NCBI GenBank assembly: GCA_041581055.1
Contig: JBFGCT010000007.1
Coordinates: forward strand, 1-43,765
Direction of reading: 5' to 3'
DNA from: JBFGCT01 sp041581055
GTDB taxonomy: Bacteria; Actinomycetota; Acidimicrobiia; Acidimicrobiales; Ilumatobacteraceae
Length of the DNA: 43,765 nt
Shown: in pieces, positions 1 to 8,344 of the stretch
Layout of the letters: each line of letters starts with the position of its first letter
Position numbering within the stretch: the stretch's first letter is position 1
Program-made: the position numbers and the translations under genes
Notes under the pieces: generated by a model
Seen by the model: the letters and a program-made list of their open reading frames with translations, nothing else
The model's database searches: none
What the model was told of the DNA's origin: nothing

Positions 1-1171
1 CCACCGCGTCGCCGGCCTCGTCCGGCAACGGCGCCCCAGCGGACTCCGCGCCTTCCACACGGTCCCCGGGGGCGGAGCGTTCGGCCGACCCGGGCCCGGC
101 GGAGCCGTTGGCAGCCGGCGCCGCGGCGGGATCGTGCTCCGCGCCGGCCACCGGATCGACGCCCGGGGCCGGCTCGGTGTCGGGCAGCGAGTCCGCAGCC
201 GCGGTCTCGGCGCCCGGCCGGGCGCGTCCCCCGGTCGGGTCGGTCGGGCGGCGGAGCTCGGAGGTCGCGAACAACCCGCCGGCGACGATCGGAATCGGCT
301 CGGGACGCGGCAGCTTGGAGGCCGCCTGCACCAGCCCCTTGCCCAACTCGGCGGCGGTCGAGCGGTCTTCGGCCTCCGGGCGGCCGGCGCGTTCGAGCAC
401 GGCGGCCAGCGATCCGAGGTCGGCCGAGACCGGCATCAGCTTGCCGATCCGGGCGGCGAGCGTCGCCACGGTCGAGTCGGCGGCGAACGGCACCGACCCG
501 GTGACCGACTCGATCAACGCCAGCGTCAAGGCGTACACGTCGGTCTTCACGTCGACGTCGATCCCCAGCGCCTGCTCGGGCGAGGCGTACCGGGCGACGT
601 GGGTCGCGACCGTGGCCGGATCGGCCCAGGCCGCGGCGCCGAGGAGGCGGGCGAAGCCGAAGTCGACGACGCGCAACCGCCGGTCGTCGCCGAAGACCAT
701 CTTCGCCGGGGTCAGCTCGGTGTGCACGATGCCGCGTTGGTGGGCGACGTCGAGCGCCCGGCAGGCCTCGAGTCCGACGACGAGCGCCTGCGACGGCTCG
801 AGGAGCCGGCCGCGATCGAACAGGTCGCGCATGCTGCCACCGCCGAGGAACTCGACGACCCAGAATACGGTCGACGCGTCACCGAGGTCGACGTCGCCCC
901 AGGCGATCACCGTCGCGATATTCGGATGGGTCAACGCGGTGGCGATCTCGGCGTGGCGGCGGAACGCCCGCCGGAACTCGTCGGACTCGGCCAGCTCGGG
1001 CCGGACGAGCTTGAGCGTGACCGGCTGGTTGGTCTCGGTGTCGAGCGCGTCGGCGATCACCGTGTTCGCCCCCTGCGAGACCACCTCGGCCACGCGGAAA
1101 CGGTCCGCGATCAGCCGCCCGTCGAGTCCTCCGACCACCACGTCGGCTGCATCACCTGTTTCTGTCGCCAC
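1..1171 (-). CDS. Serine/threonine protein kinase-like protein, partial, degenerate active site
   Basis: The gene enters from the left edge; 390 codons are visible from a GTG start at 1171 and the C-terminus is missing. Residues about 20-250 form a Hanks-type kinase fold: the beta3 lysine (K54 in VTLKLV), a likely alphaC glutamate near E75, DFG at 170-172 and an activation-segment YASPEQA. The catalytic loop, however, reads HTELTPAKM at 150-158 instead of HRDLKPEN: the proton-acceptor Asp is Glu, the loop Lys is Thr and the metal-binding Asn is Lys. The glycine loop is reduced to SQGANTV. I therefore infer a pseudokinase or a very weak kinase. A Pro/Ala/Gly-rich linker follows from about residue 290. 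The start is supported by TAGCGT (1181-1186, complement) nine bases upstream. The gene is divergent from the membrane protein at 1228. Confidence 0.85.
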   Translation of the reverse strand, partial: MATETGDAADVVVGGLDGRLIADRFRVAEVVSQGANTVIADALDTETNQPVTLKLVRPELAESDEFRRAFRRHAEIATALTHPNIATVIAWGDVDLGDASTVFWVVEFLGGGSMRDLFDRGRLLEPSQALVVGLEACRALDVAHQRGIVHTELTPAKMVFGDDRRLRVVDFGFARLLGAAAWADPATVATHVARYASPEQALGIDVDVKTDVYALTLALIESVTGSVPFAADSTVATLAARIGKLMPVSADLGSLAAVLERAGRPEAEDRSTAAELGKGLVQAASKLPRPEPIPIVAGGLFATSELRRPTDPTGGRARPGAETAAADSLPDTEPAPGVDPVAGAEHDPAAAPAANGSAGPGSAERSAPGDRVEGAESAGAPLPDEAGDAV

Positions 1172-1180
1172 CGTGGAGGA

Positions 1181-1186
1181 ACGCTA
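1181..1186 (-). promoter_or_regulatory. -10 box for leaderless kinase-like gene
   Basis: TAGCGT on the minus strand, nine bases before the GTG at 1171. It fits the TANNNT-plus-short-gap pattern seen before many genes here, which predicts a leaderless mRNA. Inferred from sequence only. Confidence 0.4.
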
Positions 1187-1227
1187 TCGCCTGCACTTCT
1201 CGCCGTGGCAGCAGGCATCATGGAACC

Positions 1228-1806
1228 GTGACCGACGAGTACGCCGAGCGCTCCGACCTCGACCTGGCAGCCCCGACGGGCCCCGAGCCGGCGCCGGACC
1301 CCGGCCCGCACAGCCGGAGTGCCGAGCGACAAGCCCCGCCTCGGCGCCGGCTCGACCGGGGGCTGCTGCTCGCCAGCCTGCTGATCGCCGGCGGCATCGT
1401 CGTGGTCGTCTGGGGCATGTTCGGCGCGGTCACCGGCAACGAGGGCATCGACCGGCCGGCCGCGATCGAGACGCTCACGCCGGTCGAGAACGCGATCCAG
1501 GTGCTCCAGCAGGAGCCGGTGATCGTCGATCTGCAATTCGGCTACGAGGCGACCCTGACGATCGACGGAATCGAGCTGCCGACGACGACGATCGGCCAGA
1601 TCGACGTCGCGCCCGGCGAGCAAATCGAGTTCCCCCCGACGGCGATCTTCGACCCCGGCAGCTCGATCATCTCGTTCCAGCCGGTCGAGGGCGCTCCGAT
1701 CGAGTCGTTCGCGGCGGGCACGCATCAGGTACGGCTCGTCTACTGGCGCGTCGAGGAGGGGCCCGAGGCGGCCCGCAGCTACAGCTGGTCGTTCAACGCG
1801 GTCTGA
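1228..1806 (+). CDS. Small single-pass membrane protein of unknown function
   Basis: A 192-residue protein with a charged, proline-rich cytoplasmic N-terminus (1-43), one membrane segment at about 45-66 (LLLASLLIAGGIVVVVWGMF) and an extracytoplasmic domain of about 125 residues that looks all-beta. The last codons read AARSYSWSFNAV. I do not recognise the family. The start is GTG, and the gene is divergent from the kinase-like gene 56 bases away, so it could share regulation with it. Its 3' end is duplicated immediately downstream (see the repeat at 1767-1895): a second copy of AARSYNWSFNAV-stop lies just after its own stop, in a different frame. Confidence 0.75.
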   Translation: MTDEYAERSDLDLAAPTGPEPAPDPGPHSRSAERQAPPRRRLDRGLLLASLLIAGGIVVVVWGMFGAVTGNEGIDRPAAIETLTPVENAIQVLQQEPVIVDLQFGYEATLTIDGIELPTTTIGQIDVAPGEQIEFPPTAIFDPGSSIISFQPVEGAPIESFAAGTHQVRLVYWRVEEGPEAARSYSWSFNAV

Positions 1807-1895
1807 CCGGCCAGGCGGCGAGCGTCACCGATCGGGCGGCCCGCAGTTACAACTGGTCGTTCAACGCGGTCTGACGGCCCGGGCGGCGAGCGTCA
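1767..1895. repeat. Tandem duplication of the convergent junction, 61-bp unit
   Basis: Positions 1767-1827 and 1835-1895 match over 61 bp with five mismatches and no gaps, separated by seven bases. Each copy contains the last twelve codons and stop of the small membrane protein gene plus the spacer up to the TCA that is the reverse complement of the ligA stop. The real gene 3' end is in the left copy and the real ligA stop in the right copy, as expected if the whole convergent junction was duplicated. Confidence 0.9.
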
Positions 1896-3959
1896 TGTCG
1901 TCGGGAGCTCGCCGGTCGCCAGCAGGTGGTCGAAGGCCGCCTCGTCGATGATCGGCACGCCGAGCGACTCCGCCTTGGTCAGCTTGCTCGCGCCGGGGGA
2001 CTCGCCGACCACGAGCGCCAAGGTCTTCTTGCTGACCGACCCCGGGCTCTTGCCGCCCCGCGCCGCGATCGCCTCGGCCGCGCCGTCGCGCGAGTAGCCG
2101 GCGAGCGTTCCCGTGACGACGACGGTCTGGCCGGCCAGCGTCTGCTCGACGGACGAGCGAGCCGCGGCCGCGGCCTCCGCCGCGGCTGCGTCGCCGAAGT
2201 TCAGCCCGGCGGCGCGCAACTTCTCGATGTAGGCCCGATTCGGCGGATGGTCGAACCAGTTGCGGATGGTCGTCGCGATCACGACGCCGACGCCCTCGAC
2301 GGCGGCGAGCTCCTCGATCGTCCGGTCCTCCCCCGTCTCGGGGTTGGTGATGATCGCGTCGAGCGTGTGGAACTCGGCGACCAGCGCCTGCGAGGCGGCC
2401 GGGCCGAGATGGCGGACGCCGAGTGCGGTGAGCAACTTGGGCAGCGGCCGCCTCGTCGACGCGGCGATCGCACCGACGAGGTTCTGCGCGCTCGTCGCCC
2501 CCACCCGCTCGAGCTCGACGAGTTGGTCGACGGTGAGGGCGTAGAGATCGGCCGGGTCGCGGACCAGCCCGGCGGCGGTGAGCTTCTCGACCATCTGCCC
2601 GCCCAGCCCCTCGATGTCCATCGCGCCGCGCGACGCGAAGTAGGCGATCTTCTGGTCGCGCTGCGCAGGGCAGTCGGGGGCGATACACCGCGTGTCGGCC
2701 TCGCCCTCGGGGCGGACGAACGGGTTGCCGCAGCTCGGGCAGTTCGCGGGGAACACCCACGGCCGCGCCCCCTTCGGCCGCGCCGACAGGACCGGGCCGA
2801 CCACCTCGGGGATCACGTCGCCGGCCTTGCGCACGATCACCGTGTCGCCCGGACGGACGTCCTTGACCGCGACCTGGTCCTCGTTGTGCAACGTCGCCAT
2901 ACCGACGGTCGAGCCACCGACGAACACCGGTTCCAGCACGGCGAACGGGGTGGCGCGCCCGGTTCGCCCGACCGAGACCTGGATGTCGAGCAGCGTGGTC
3001 GACCGCTCCTCCGGGGGGAACTTGTAGGCGATCGCCCAGCGCGGCGCGCGCGACGTGAACCCGAGCAGCGCGCGCTGGCCGGCGTCGTCGACCTTGACGA
3101 CCACCCCGTCGATCTCGTAGTCGAGATCGTGCCGATGGTCCTGCCAATACGCGCAGTGCTCGGCGACCTCGTCGATGGTGGCGAACGTGCGGTACTTGTC
3201 GCTGACCGGGAAGCCGAGCTCGCTGATCCAGCGCAACATCTCGACATGGCTGGCGAAGTCGGGCCGGCCGACGATCTCGCCCTGCTGGTAGCTCCAGAAC
3301 GACAGGTCCCGGCTGGCGGTCGCCGCCGGGTCCTTCTGGCGCAGGCTGCCCGCCGCCGAGTTGCGGGGGTTGACGAACGGCTTCTCCCCCGCCGCGGCCG
3401 CCCGCGCGTTGAGCCGCTCGAACGCCGAGGTCGTCATGTAGACCTCGCCGCGCACCTCGAGCACCGCCGGCGCGCCGTCGAGGCGCTTGGGGACGTCGGC
3501 GATCGTCGCGACGTTGGCGGTGACGTCCTCCCCGACGCGACCGTCGCCCCGAGTCGCCGCCTGTGTGAATCGGCCCGCCTCGTAGCGCAGGCTCATCGCC
3601 AGGCCGTCGAACTTCAGCTCGCACACGAACGTCGGCGCCTGGCCGTCGAGGACGCGCTCGACGCGGTCCGCCCAGGCGCGCAGGTCGGCGATGTTCATCG
3701 CGTTGTCGAGGCTCATCATCGGCACGGCGTGGACGACCGGCGCGAACGTCGCGCTGACAGCGCCTCCGACCTGCTGCGTCGGGGAGTCGGCCGAGACCAG
3801 TTCGGGGTGCTCCGTCTCCAGCGCGCGCAGCTCGCGGACGAGCGCGTCGTAGTCGCCGTCGCTGATCTCGGGGTCGTCGAGCGCGTAGTAGCGCTCGTTG
3901 TGGTGCGCCACCTCGGCGCGCAGCGCGTCCACGCGGGCGACGACGGCAGGGTCCGCCAC
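1893..3959 (-). CDS. ligA: NAD-dependent DNA ligase LigA
   Basis: Seals nicks during replication and repair using NAD+. The 688 residues match the normal family length. Visible in order: the Ia domain that binds the NMN part of NAD (NERYYALDDPEISDGDYDAL, about 21-40), the adenylation motif KFDG with the AMP-accepting lysine K116, the OB-fold (about 315-400), a four-cysteine zinc finger (CPSCGNPF and CIAPDCPAQ), helix-hairpin-helix repeats and a C-terminal BRCT domain from about residue 605 (GQTVVVTGTLAGYSRDGA). The GTG start at 3959 lies 11 bases after the MetE-like gene's stop, so the two are probably cotranscribed. The stop lies in the right copy of a duplicated convergent junction. Confidence 0.97.
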   Translation of the reverse strand: MADPAVVARVDALRAEVAHHNERYYALDDPEISDGDYDALVRELRALETEHPELVSADSPTQQVGGAVSATFAPVVHAVPMMSLDNAMNIADLRAWADRVERVLDGQAPTFVCELKFDGLAMSLRYEAGRFTQAATRGDGRVGEDVTANVATIADVPKRLDGAPAVLEVRGEVYMTTSAFERLNARAAAAGEKPFVNPRNSAAGSLRQKDPAATASRDLSFWSYQQGEIVGRPDFASHVEMLRWISELGFPVSDKYRTFATIDEVAEHCAYWQDHRHDLDYEIDGVVVKVDDAGQRALLGFTSRAPRWAIAYKFPPEERSTTLLDIQVSVGRTGRATPFAVLEPVFVGGSTVGMATLHNEDQVAVKDVRPGDTVIVRKAGDVIPEVVGPVLSARPKGARPWVFPANCPSCGNPFVRPEGEADTRCIAPDCPAQRDQKIAYFASRGAMDIEGLGGQMVEKLTAAGLVRDPADLYALTVDQLVELERVGATSAQNLVGAIAASTRRPLPKLLTALGVRHLGPAASQALVAEFHTLDAIITNPETGEDRTIEELAAVEGVGVVIATTIRNWFDHPPNRAYIEKLRAAGLNFGDAAAAEAAAAARSSVEQTLAGQTVVVTGTLAGYSRDGAAEAIAARGGKSPGSVSKKTLALVVGESPGASKLTKAESLGVPIIDEAAFDHLLATGELPTT

Positions 3960-3970
3960 CGACGACCCCG

Positions 3971-5023
3971 TCAGGCGCCGAGCGCGAATCGCGTCGCGCC
4001 GGCCTGGTCCCTCACCCGCTTGGCGACATCGTTGGTCTGGCGGGCCAGACGCCGCGCCACCGAGACCGAGTGAGCCGACAGGCCACAGCTCGGCGTGATC
4101 AGGCTCTGGGTCCGTAGCGTGACCGGGTCACACCCGCGCTGGACGAGCGAGCACCAGAGGTCCGACAGCGCCCGCCAGTGGCGGTCGGCGCTGCCGCCGA
4201 CCGGCCCGTCGGTGGGGACCGCGCCCCAGGCGATGACGCCGCCATCGGCGACGAAGCGGGAGATGTAGCCCGCCCAGTCGACCAGGTCGGCGCTGACCGG
4301 CACGGAGATCACCGCCGGGCCGGACGCCAGCATCGAGGCGAGGTCGGACCGTTTGCAGCAGTGGACGCCGACCGTGGCCGTCGAGGCGAGCGCGGCCATC
4401 GCGCTCGACATCAGATCGATCGCCTCGTCGGGCGGGATCGGGAAGTCGGGCGCCATCAGCCGGTCGAGCCGGGGCTCGTCGAGCAGCACCAGCTGGGGCG
4501 ACGACGGCAACACGTCGGCGATGGCCGCTGACAGCGCGGTGAGACGAGAGCGGATCGCCCGCACCGCGAGATCGAAGGCGGCGACCGAGGGCAGCCCGCC
4601 CCGGTGCAGGGCGACCCCGAGCGTCACAGGGCCGACGAACTGCCACTTGACCGGTGCGCCGTCGAGGCGGACCTTCGGCGCCAGGTCGAGGAAGGCCCGC
4701 ATCCCGACGAACGCCTCCTGGGAGACATCGGTCGCGATCGGCGTGTCGGTGGCGACAGACGACGGCTCGACCGTGACGCTCCCGTCGGGCAGGAGCGACA
4801 ACCCCGGTAGGCCGGCGATCGCCTGCGCGACCATCGCCTCGGCCGACGAGCGGGCCGGAAGTGTTGGGATCGTGGCGATGTCGAACTCGCCGATGGCGAA
4901 CGCGGCGGCCGCCGCCGGGTCACGGTGAGGCAGGCTGCCGACGCCGAACGCGGCGCCGTCGGCGAACGGCGACCGCTCGGCAGGCGACGGCGGGGCATCT
5001 GTCCCCCGTCTCGAATCGGTCAT
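3971..5023 (-). CDS. MetE-like (UROD/MetE-fold) protein, C-terminal-domain type
   Basis: A 350-residue protein resembling the C-terminal catalytic half of cobalamin-independent methionine synthase. Zinc-ligand motifs of that family are visible: VGVHCCKRSD (His-x-Cys type) in the middle and TPSCGLSAHS near the C-terminus (the Cys-Gly-Leu ligand). The start FGVGSLPHRDPAAA resembles the substrate-domain opening of these short MetE-like proteins. With only one barrel it probably lacks full folate-dependent methionine synthase activity; short homologues have been linked to methyl transfer from other donors or to uncharacterised roles, so the substrate is unknown. It is first gene of a probable operon with ligA. 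ATG start at 5023. Confidence 0.8.
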   Translation of the reverse strand: MTDSRRGTDAPPSPAERSPFADGAAFGVGSLPHRDPAAAAAFAIGEFDIATIPTLPARSSAEAMVAQAIAGLPGLSLLPDGSVTVEPSSVATDTPIATDVSQEAFVGMRAFLDLAPKVRLDGAPVKWQFVGPVTLGVALHRGGLPSVAAFDLAVRAIRSRLTALSAAIADVLPSSPQLVLLDEPRLDRLMAPDFPIPPDEAIDLMSSAMAALASTATVGVHCCKRSDLASMLASGPAVISVPVSADLVDWAGYISRFVADGGVIAWGAVPTDGPVGGSADRHWRALSDLWCSLVQRGCDPVTLRTQSLITPSCGLSAHSVSVARRLARQTNDVAKRVRDQAGATRFALGA

Positions 5024-5218
5024 CTCATCACCCCGTTTCTCGCCCCGGCGTCCATCGTGTCACGTCGTGCGCCCCGAAAGCGGGACGCCGTTGCATCGTT
5101 GCACGCGCCGCGCGAACCGACCGAATCGGTTACGACCGTGATCACCTGAGGCGCCGTGGCGCATCGCTCCGATCGGCGCGATGTCCGCGTTCCACCCTCC
5201 CCACGGCACGCTGTGGGC
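5024..5218. other. Divergent intergenic region, 195 bp
   Basis: Separates the MetE-like gene (leftward) from the membrane protein gene at 5219 (rightward). It contains an inverted repeat AACCGA-CCGAA-TCGGTT around 5117-5133, which could be an operator. I saw no convincing riboswitch (no B12-box or SAM-like pattern). Confidence 0.3.
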
Positions 5219-6106
5219 ATGACCGATCGTCGGCGCCTGGCCCGGCTGATGCCGTGGATTGCGCGGGCGGCGTGGCTGGCGGCGGCGCTCCTCGGAGGCG
5301 GCGCGGTCGAGCGCGCCGTGGCCGACCGGAGCGACGCCGTGCGCTGGACCGCGGCGATCGGCGCGTGGGGCCTCTGGGGGCTGGTCGCGCTCGGACTCGC
5401 CGTCGCGTCCGTCCGATCGCTCACCGTCGTCAGGGTGCTCACGCCGGTCGGCCTGCTCGTCGCGACCGCCACCGCCGTCGGCGGGGCGCCCGCCTCCGAC
5501 GTCGCGCTGCTCGCCGTCGCGGTGGTGGTGGCGACGCTCGCGTCGTTCTCCGCCGAGTTCGGCCAGAGCTACGTCCAGGCCTCCGCCTACGGGGACGAGC
5601 TGCGCTTCCCCTTGCGCGCCCCGGTCGCCGCCGGGGCGGCGGCGGTGGTCGTCTGGTTGCTGTGGGCGCCCGCCGCGGTCGCCGGCCCGCTCATGCTCGC
5701 CGCCCGATCGTGGGTCGGGGGCGCGCTGTGCGCCGCGGTCGCGATCGCCGGGGTCGTCTTCATCGGACCCCGCTGGCACCGGCTCTCCCGACGATGGTTC
5801 GTCCTGGTCCCCGCCGGTGTCGTCGTCGTCGACCCGGTCGTGCTCGCCGACACGCTGATGGTGCGCGCCTCGCAGGTCGCCGCGTTACAGCTCGCGCCGG
5901 CCGACACCGAGGCCGCCGACCTCACGGGCCCGGCCAGCGGTTACGCGGTCGAGGTCACGACGTCGGAGACGGTGACCACGGTCTACGCGTACACCCCCCG
6001 CGAGCCGAACGGCCGGGCGATCCACATGACCGCCTTCCTCGTCAGCCCGACCCGCCCCGGCGCCACGCTGCGCGCCGCCGCCGCCCGCGGCCTGCCCGTG
6101 CTCTGA
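5219..6106 (+). CDS. Polytopic membrane protein of unknown function
   Basis: 295 residues from the ATG at 5219; an in-frame GTG at 5156 would add 21 residues without membrane or domain content and I judge it less likely. About six hydrophobic segments fill residues 14-180. A soluble C-terminal part (about 185-295) begins RRWFVLVPAGVVVVDPVVLAD, which resembles the beta-strand pattern of bacterial PH-like (YdbS-type) domains; this is a weak resemblance. The family is not recognised. It converges with mnmA, 28 bases away, with no duplicated sequence at that junction. Confidence 0.7.
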   Translation: MTDRRRLARLMPWIARAAWLAAALLGGGAVERAVADRSDAVRWTAAIGAWGLWGLVALGLAVASVRSLTVVRVLTPVGLLVATATAVGGAPASDVALLAVAVVVATLASFSAEFGQSYVQASAYGDELRFPLRAPVAAGAAAVVVWLLWAPAAVAGPLMLAARSWVGGALCAAVAIAGVVFIGPRWHRLSRRWFVLVPAGVVVVDPVVLADTLMVRASQVAALQLAPADTEAADLTGPASGYAVEVTTSETVTTVYAYTPREPNGRAIHMTAFLVSPTRPGATLRAAAARGLPVL

Positions 6107-6134
6107 CCAAGACGTCGCCCGCGTGGCCGCCCGC

Positions 6135-7181
6135 TCAAACCGCGCGGCCGCCGCCGAGGACGCGCGTGTCGCCGGTGTCGTAGAACACGACGCTCTGCCC
6201 CGGGGCGACCCGCCGCTGCGGTTCACGCCAGCGGACCTCGACCGAACCGTCGTCGCCATGATCGATCCACGCCGCGGCCGGGGCGCCGTGGGCGCTGCAC
6301 TGCACGAGCACGTCGCCGTCGACGGGCCGGTCGACCCACGTCGCGGCGTCGACGGTGAGGCGCTCGCGCAGCAGATCGTGGGGGCCGCCGACCGTGACCA
6401 CCCGCCCGTCGACGTCGACGTCGACCGCGTAGCGCTTCGGACCGCCGCCGGGGAGGCCGAGCCCCTTGCGCTGGCCGACCGTGACCATCTCGACGGACTC
6501 GACCGTGCCGACCGTCGCCCCGGCGGTGTCGACGACGGCGGCGGCGTGGAACGGGATGCGGTCGCCGAGGAACGACGTGCGCCCCCCGGTCGACGTGATG
6601 AAGCAGACGTCCTGGCTGTCGGGCTTGCCGGCGGTGCGCAGGCCGACCTCGGCGGCGAGCGCCCTGACCGCCGACTTGCGCAGGCCGCCGACCGGGAACA
6701 TCGTGCGCGCCAGCTGCGCCTGGTCGAGCATGTGCACGACGTAGCTCTGGTCCTTGGCCGCGTCGGCGCCGCGCTCGAGGGTGTACCCGCCGGCCGGACT
6801 CCGGCCGATCGACGCGTGATGCCCGGTCGCGACGGCGTCGAACCCGAGCAGGTCGGCGCGCTCGGCGAACCGGGCGAACTTGACGGACCGGTTGCACTCG
6901 ACGCACGGGTTCGGCGTCACGCCGCGGGCGTGGGCCGAGACGTAGGGCGCGACGACGTGCGTGTCGAAGTCGTCGCCGAAGTTGAACACGAGATGGTCGA
7001 GGCCGAGCTGCTGCGCGACGCGCCGCGCGTCGTCGACGTCGGACACCGAGCAGCATCCGGTGTCGCTGGGGCCTCCCCAGAGCTTCATCGTGACGCCGAC
7101 GACCTCGTGGCCGGCCCGTCGCAGCAACAGCGCGGCAACCGAGGAGTCGACCCCACCGCTCATCGCGCACATCACCTTCAT
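6135..7181 (-). CDS. mnmA: tRNA 2-thiouridylase MnmA
   Basis: Adds sulfur to U34 of Lys, Glu and Gln tRNAs, using persulfide sulfur from a cysteine desulfurase. The 348 residues begin MKVMCAMSGGVDSS, with the PP-loop SGGVDS at 8-13 that binds ATP. The nucleophile cysteine is in NPCVECNR and the persulfide cysteine in DSQDVCFI, both conserved. The ATG at 7181 overlaps the TGA of the cysteine desulfurase gene (ATGA), so the sulfur donor and the thiolase are translationally coupled; this supports a dedicated pairing. It is the last gene of the RDD protein > desulfurase > mnmA operon. Confidence 0.96.
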   Translation of the reverse strand: MKVMCAMSGGVDSSVAALLLRRAGHEVVGVTMKLWGGPSDTGCCSVSDVDDARRVAQQLGLDHLVFNFGDDFDTHVVAPYVSAHARGVTPNPCVECNRSVKFARFAERADLLGFDAVATGHHASIGRSPAGGYTLERGADAAKDQSYVVHMLDQAQLARTMFPVGGLRKSAVRALAAEVGLRTAGKPDSQDVCFITSTGGRTSFLGDRIPFHAAAVVDTAGATVGTVESVEMVTVGQRKGLGLPGGGPKRYAVDVDVDGRVVTVGGPHDLLRERLTVDAATWVDRPVDGDVLVQCSAHGAPAAAWIDHGDDGSVEVRWREPQRRVAPGQSVVFYDTGDTRVLGGGRAV

Positions 7182-8344
7182 CGCGCCGCCGTCCGCTCCC
7201 GCAACCGGTCGACGGCGGTGGCGACGGCGTCGACGCCGTGGTCGACCTCGGCCTCGGTGCTCGTGGCGCCCAGCGTCAGGCGCAGCGCGCCGAGCGCGAC
7301 GTCGCGCTCGACGCCCATCGCCGCCAGCACGTGGGACGGCTCCATCGCCCCGCTGGCGCAGGCCGACGCCGCCGACGCGCACACCCCCGCTTCGTCGAGC
7401 AGGTACAGCAGGGCCTCCGACTCGACCCCGGCGACACACACGTGCGCCGACCCGGCGACCTTGCGTTCGGGCGGCACGGTCTCGACGACGCCGTCGAGCC
7501 GGCTCTGGAGGCCCTTGACGAGGCGGTCGCGCAGCTCGGCGATCCGCACGTTCTCGGTGGCGCGCTCGGCGTCGGTGATCGCCAACGCCTCGGCGAGGGC
7601 GACGATCCCCGCGGTGTTGTGCGTCCCACTGCGCCGCTCCCGCTCTTGCCCGCCCCCGATGATCAGCGGGTCGACCCTGGGGCCGCCGCGCTCGACGAGC
7701 ACCCCGACGCCCTTCGGCCCGCCGAACTTGTGCCCGCTGAGCGAGAGCAGGTCGACGTGCGGCGTGACCGCGCGCAGGTCGAGCCAGCACGCCGCCTGCA
7801 CCGCGTCGGTGTGCAGCAGCGCGCCCGGCGCGTGGCGGCGCACGATGCGGTTGATCGCGGCGAGGTCGGTGACCGTGCCGACCTCGTTGTTCACCGCCAT
7901 CACGCTGACGACGGCGACGCCGGGCCCGTCGTCGGCGCCGAGCTCGTCGAGCGTGGCGGCGAGCGCCACCGGGTCGACGCCGCCCGCGTGATCGACGCCG
8001 ACGACACGGCCGCCGTGATGCTCGACCACGTGCAGGACCGCGTGATGCTCGACCGCCGGGCACACGGCCGCCCCGCCGAGCCGGGACACCGCCCCGGTGA
8101 TCGCCATGTTGTCGCTCTCGGTGCCGCACCCGGTGAAGACGACCTCGTTAGCCGCACAACCGACCGCCTCGGCCACCCGGTCGCGCGACTCGTCGACCGC
8201 CTGGCGGGCCCGCCGGGCGAAGCGGTGGGCCCCCGACGGGTTGGCGTAGTTGCCGCGCAGGTACGGCATCATCGCCTCGATCGCCTCGGGCCGCATCGGC
8301 GTGGAGGCGGCGTGATCGAGGTAGGTGAGAGCCGGATCCGTCAC
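7178..8344 (-). CDS. Cysteine desulfurase (NifS/IscS class I type)
   Basis: PLP enzyme converting cysteine to alanine and enzyme-bound persulfide for Fe-S clusters and tRNA thiolation. The 388 residues start MTDPALTYLDHAAST, typical of the family. The PLP lysine is K206 in SGHKFGGP and the active cysteine is C329 in SACASG, on a short class I-type loop; VNNEVGT and HTDAVQA are also present. I chose the GTG at 8344 because it overlaps the RDD gene's stop (GTGA) and gives the standard N-terminus; a longer in-frame start at 8410 would add 22 unrelated residues. Its overlap with mnmA suggests its main partner is MnmA, although an Nfu-type carrier is encoded 16 kb away. Confidence 0.95.
   Translation of the reverse strand: MTDPALTYLDHAASTPMRPEAIEAMMPYLRGNYANPSGAHRFARRARQAVDESRDRVAEAVGCAANEVVFTGCGTESDNMAITGAVSRLGGAAVCPAVEHHAVLHVVEHHGGRVVGVDHAGGVDPVALAATLDELGADDGPGVAVVSVMAVNNEVGTVTDLAAINRIVRRHAPGALLHTDAVQAACWLDLRAVTPHVDLLSLSGHKFGGPKGVGVLVERGGPRVDPLIIGGGQERERRSGTHNTAGIVALAEALAITDAERATENVRIAELRDRLVKGLQSRLDGVVETVPPERKVAGSAHVCVAGVESEALLYLLDEAGVCASAASACASGAMEPSHVLAAMGVERDVALGALRLTLGATSTEAEVDHGVDAVATAVDRLRERTAAR

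Noticed and set aside
108..1874. Long open frames on the plus strand opposite the kinase-like gene
   Set aside because: They read as low-complexity Ser/Arg/Ala without domains, and the minus strand encodes clear kinase motifs over the same region.
1926..4073. 715-codon plus-strand frame opposite ligA
   Set aside because: Arg/Asp/Leu-rich shadow frame caused by high GC; ligA motifs on the other strand are unambiguous.
5024..5218. B12 or SAM riboswitch upstream of the MetE-like gene
   Set aside because: I could not find the conserved cobalamin-box or SAM core; only an inverted repeat is present.
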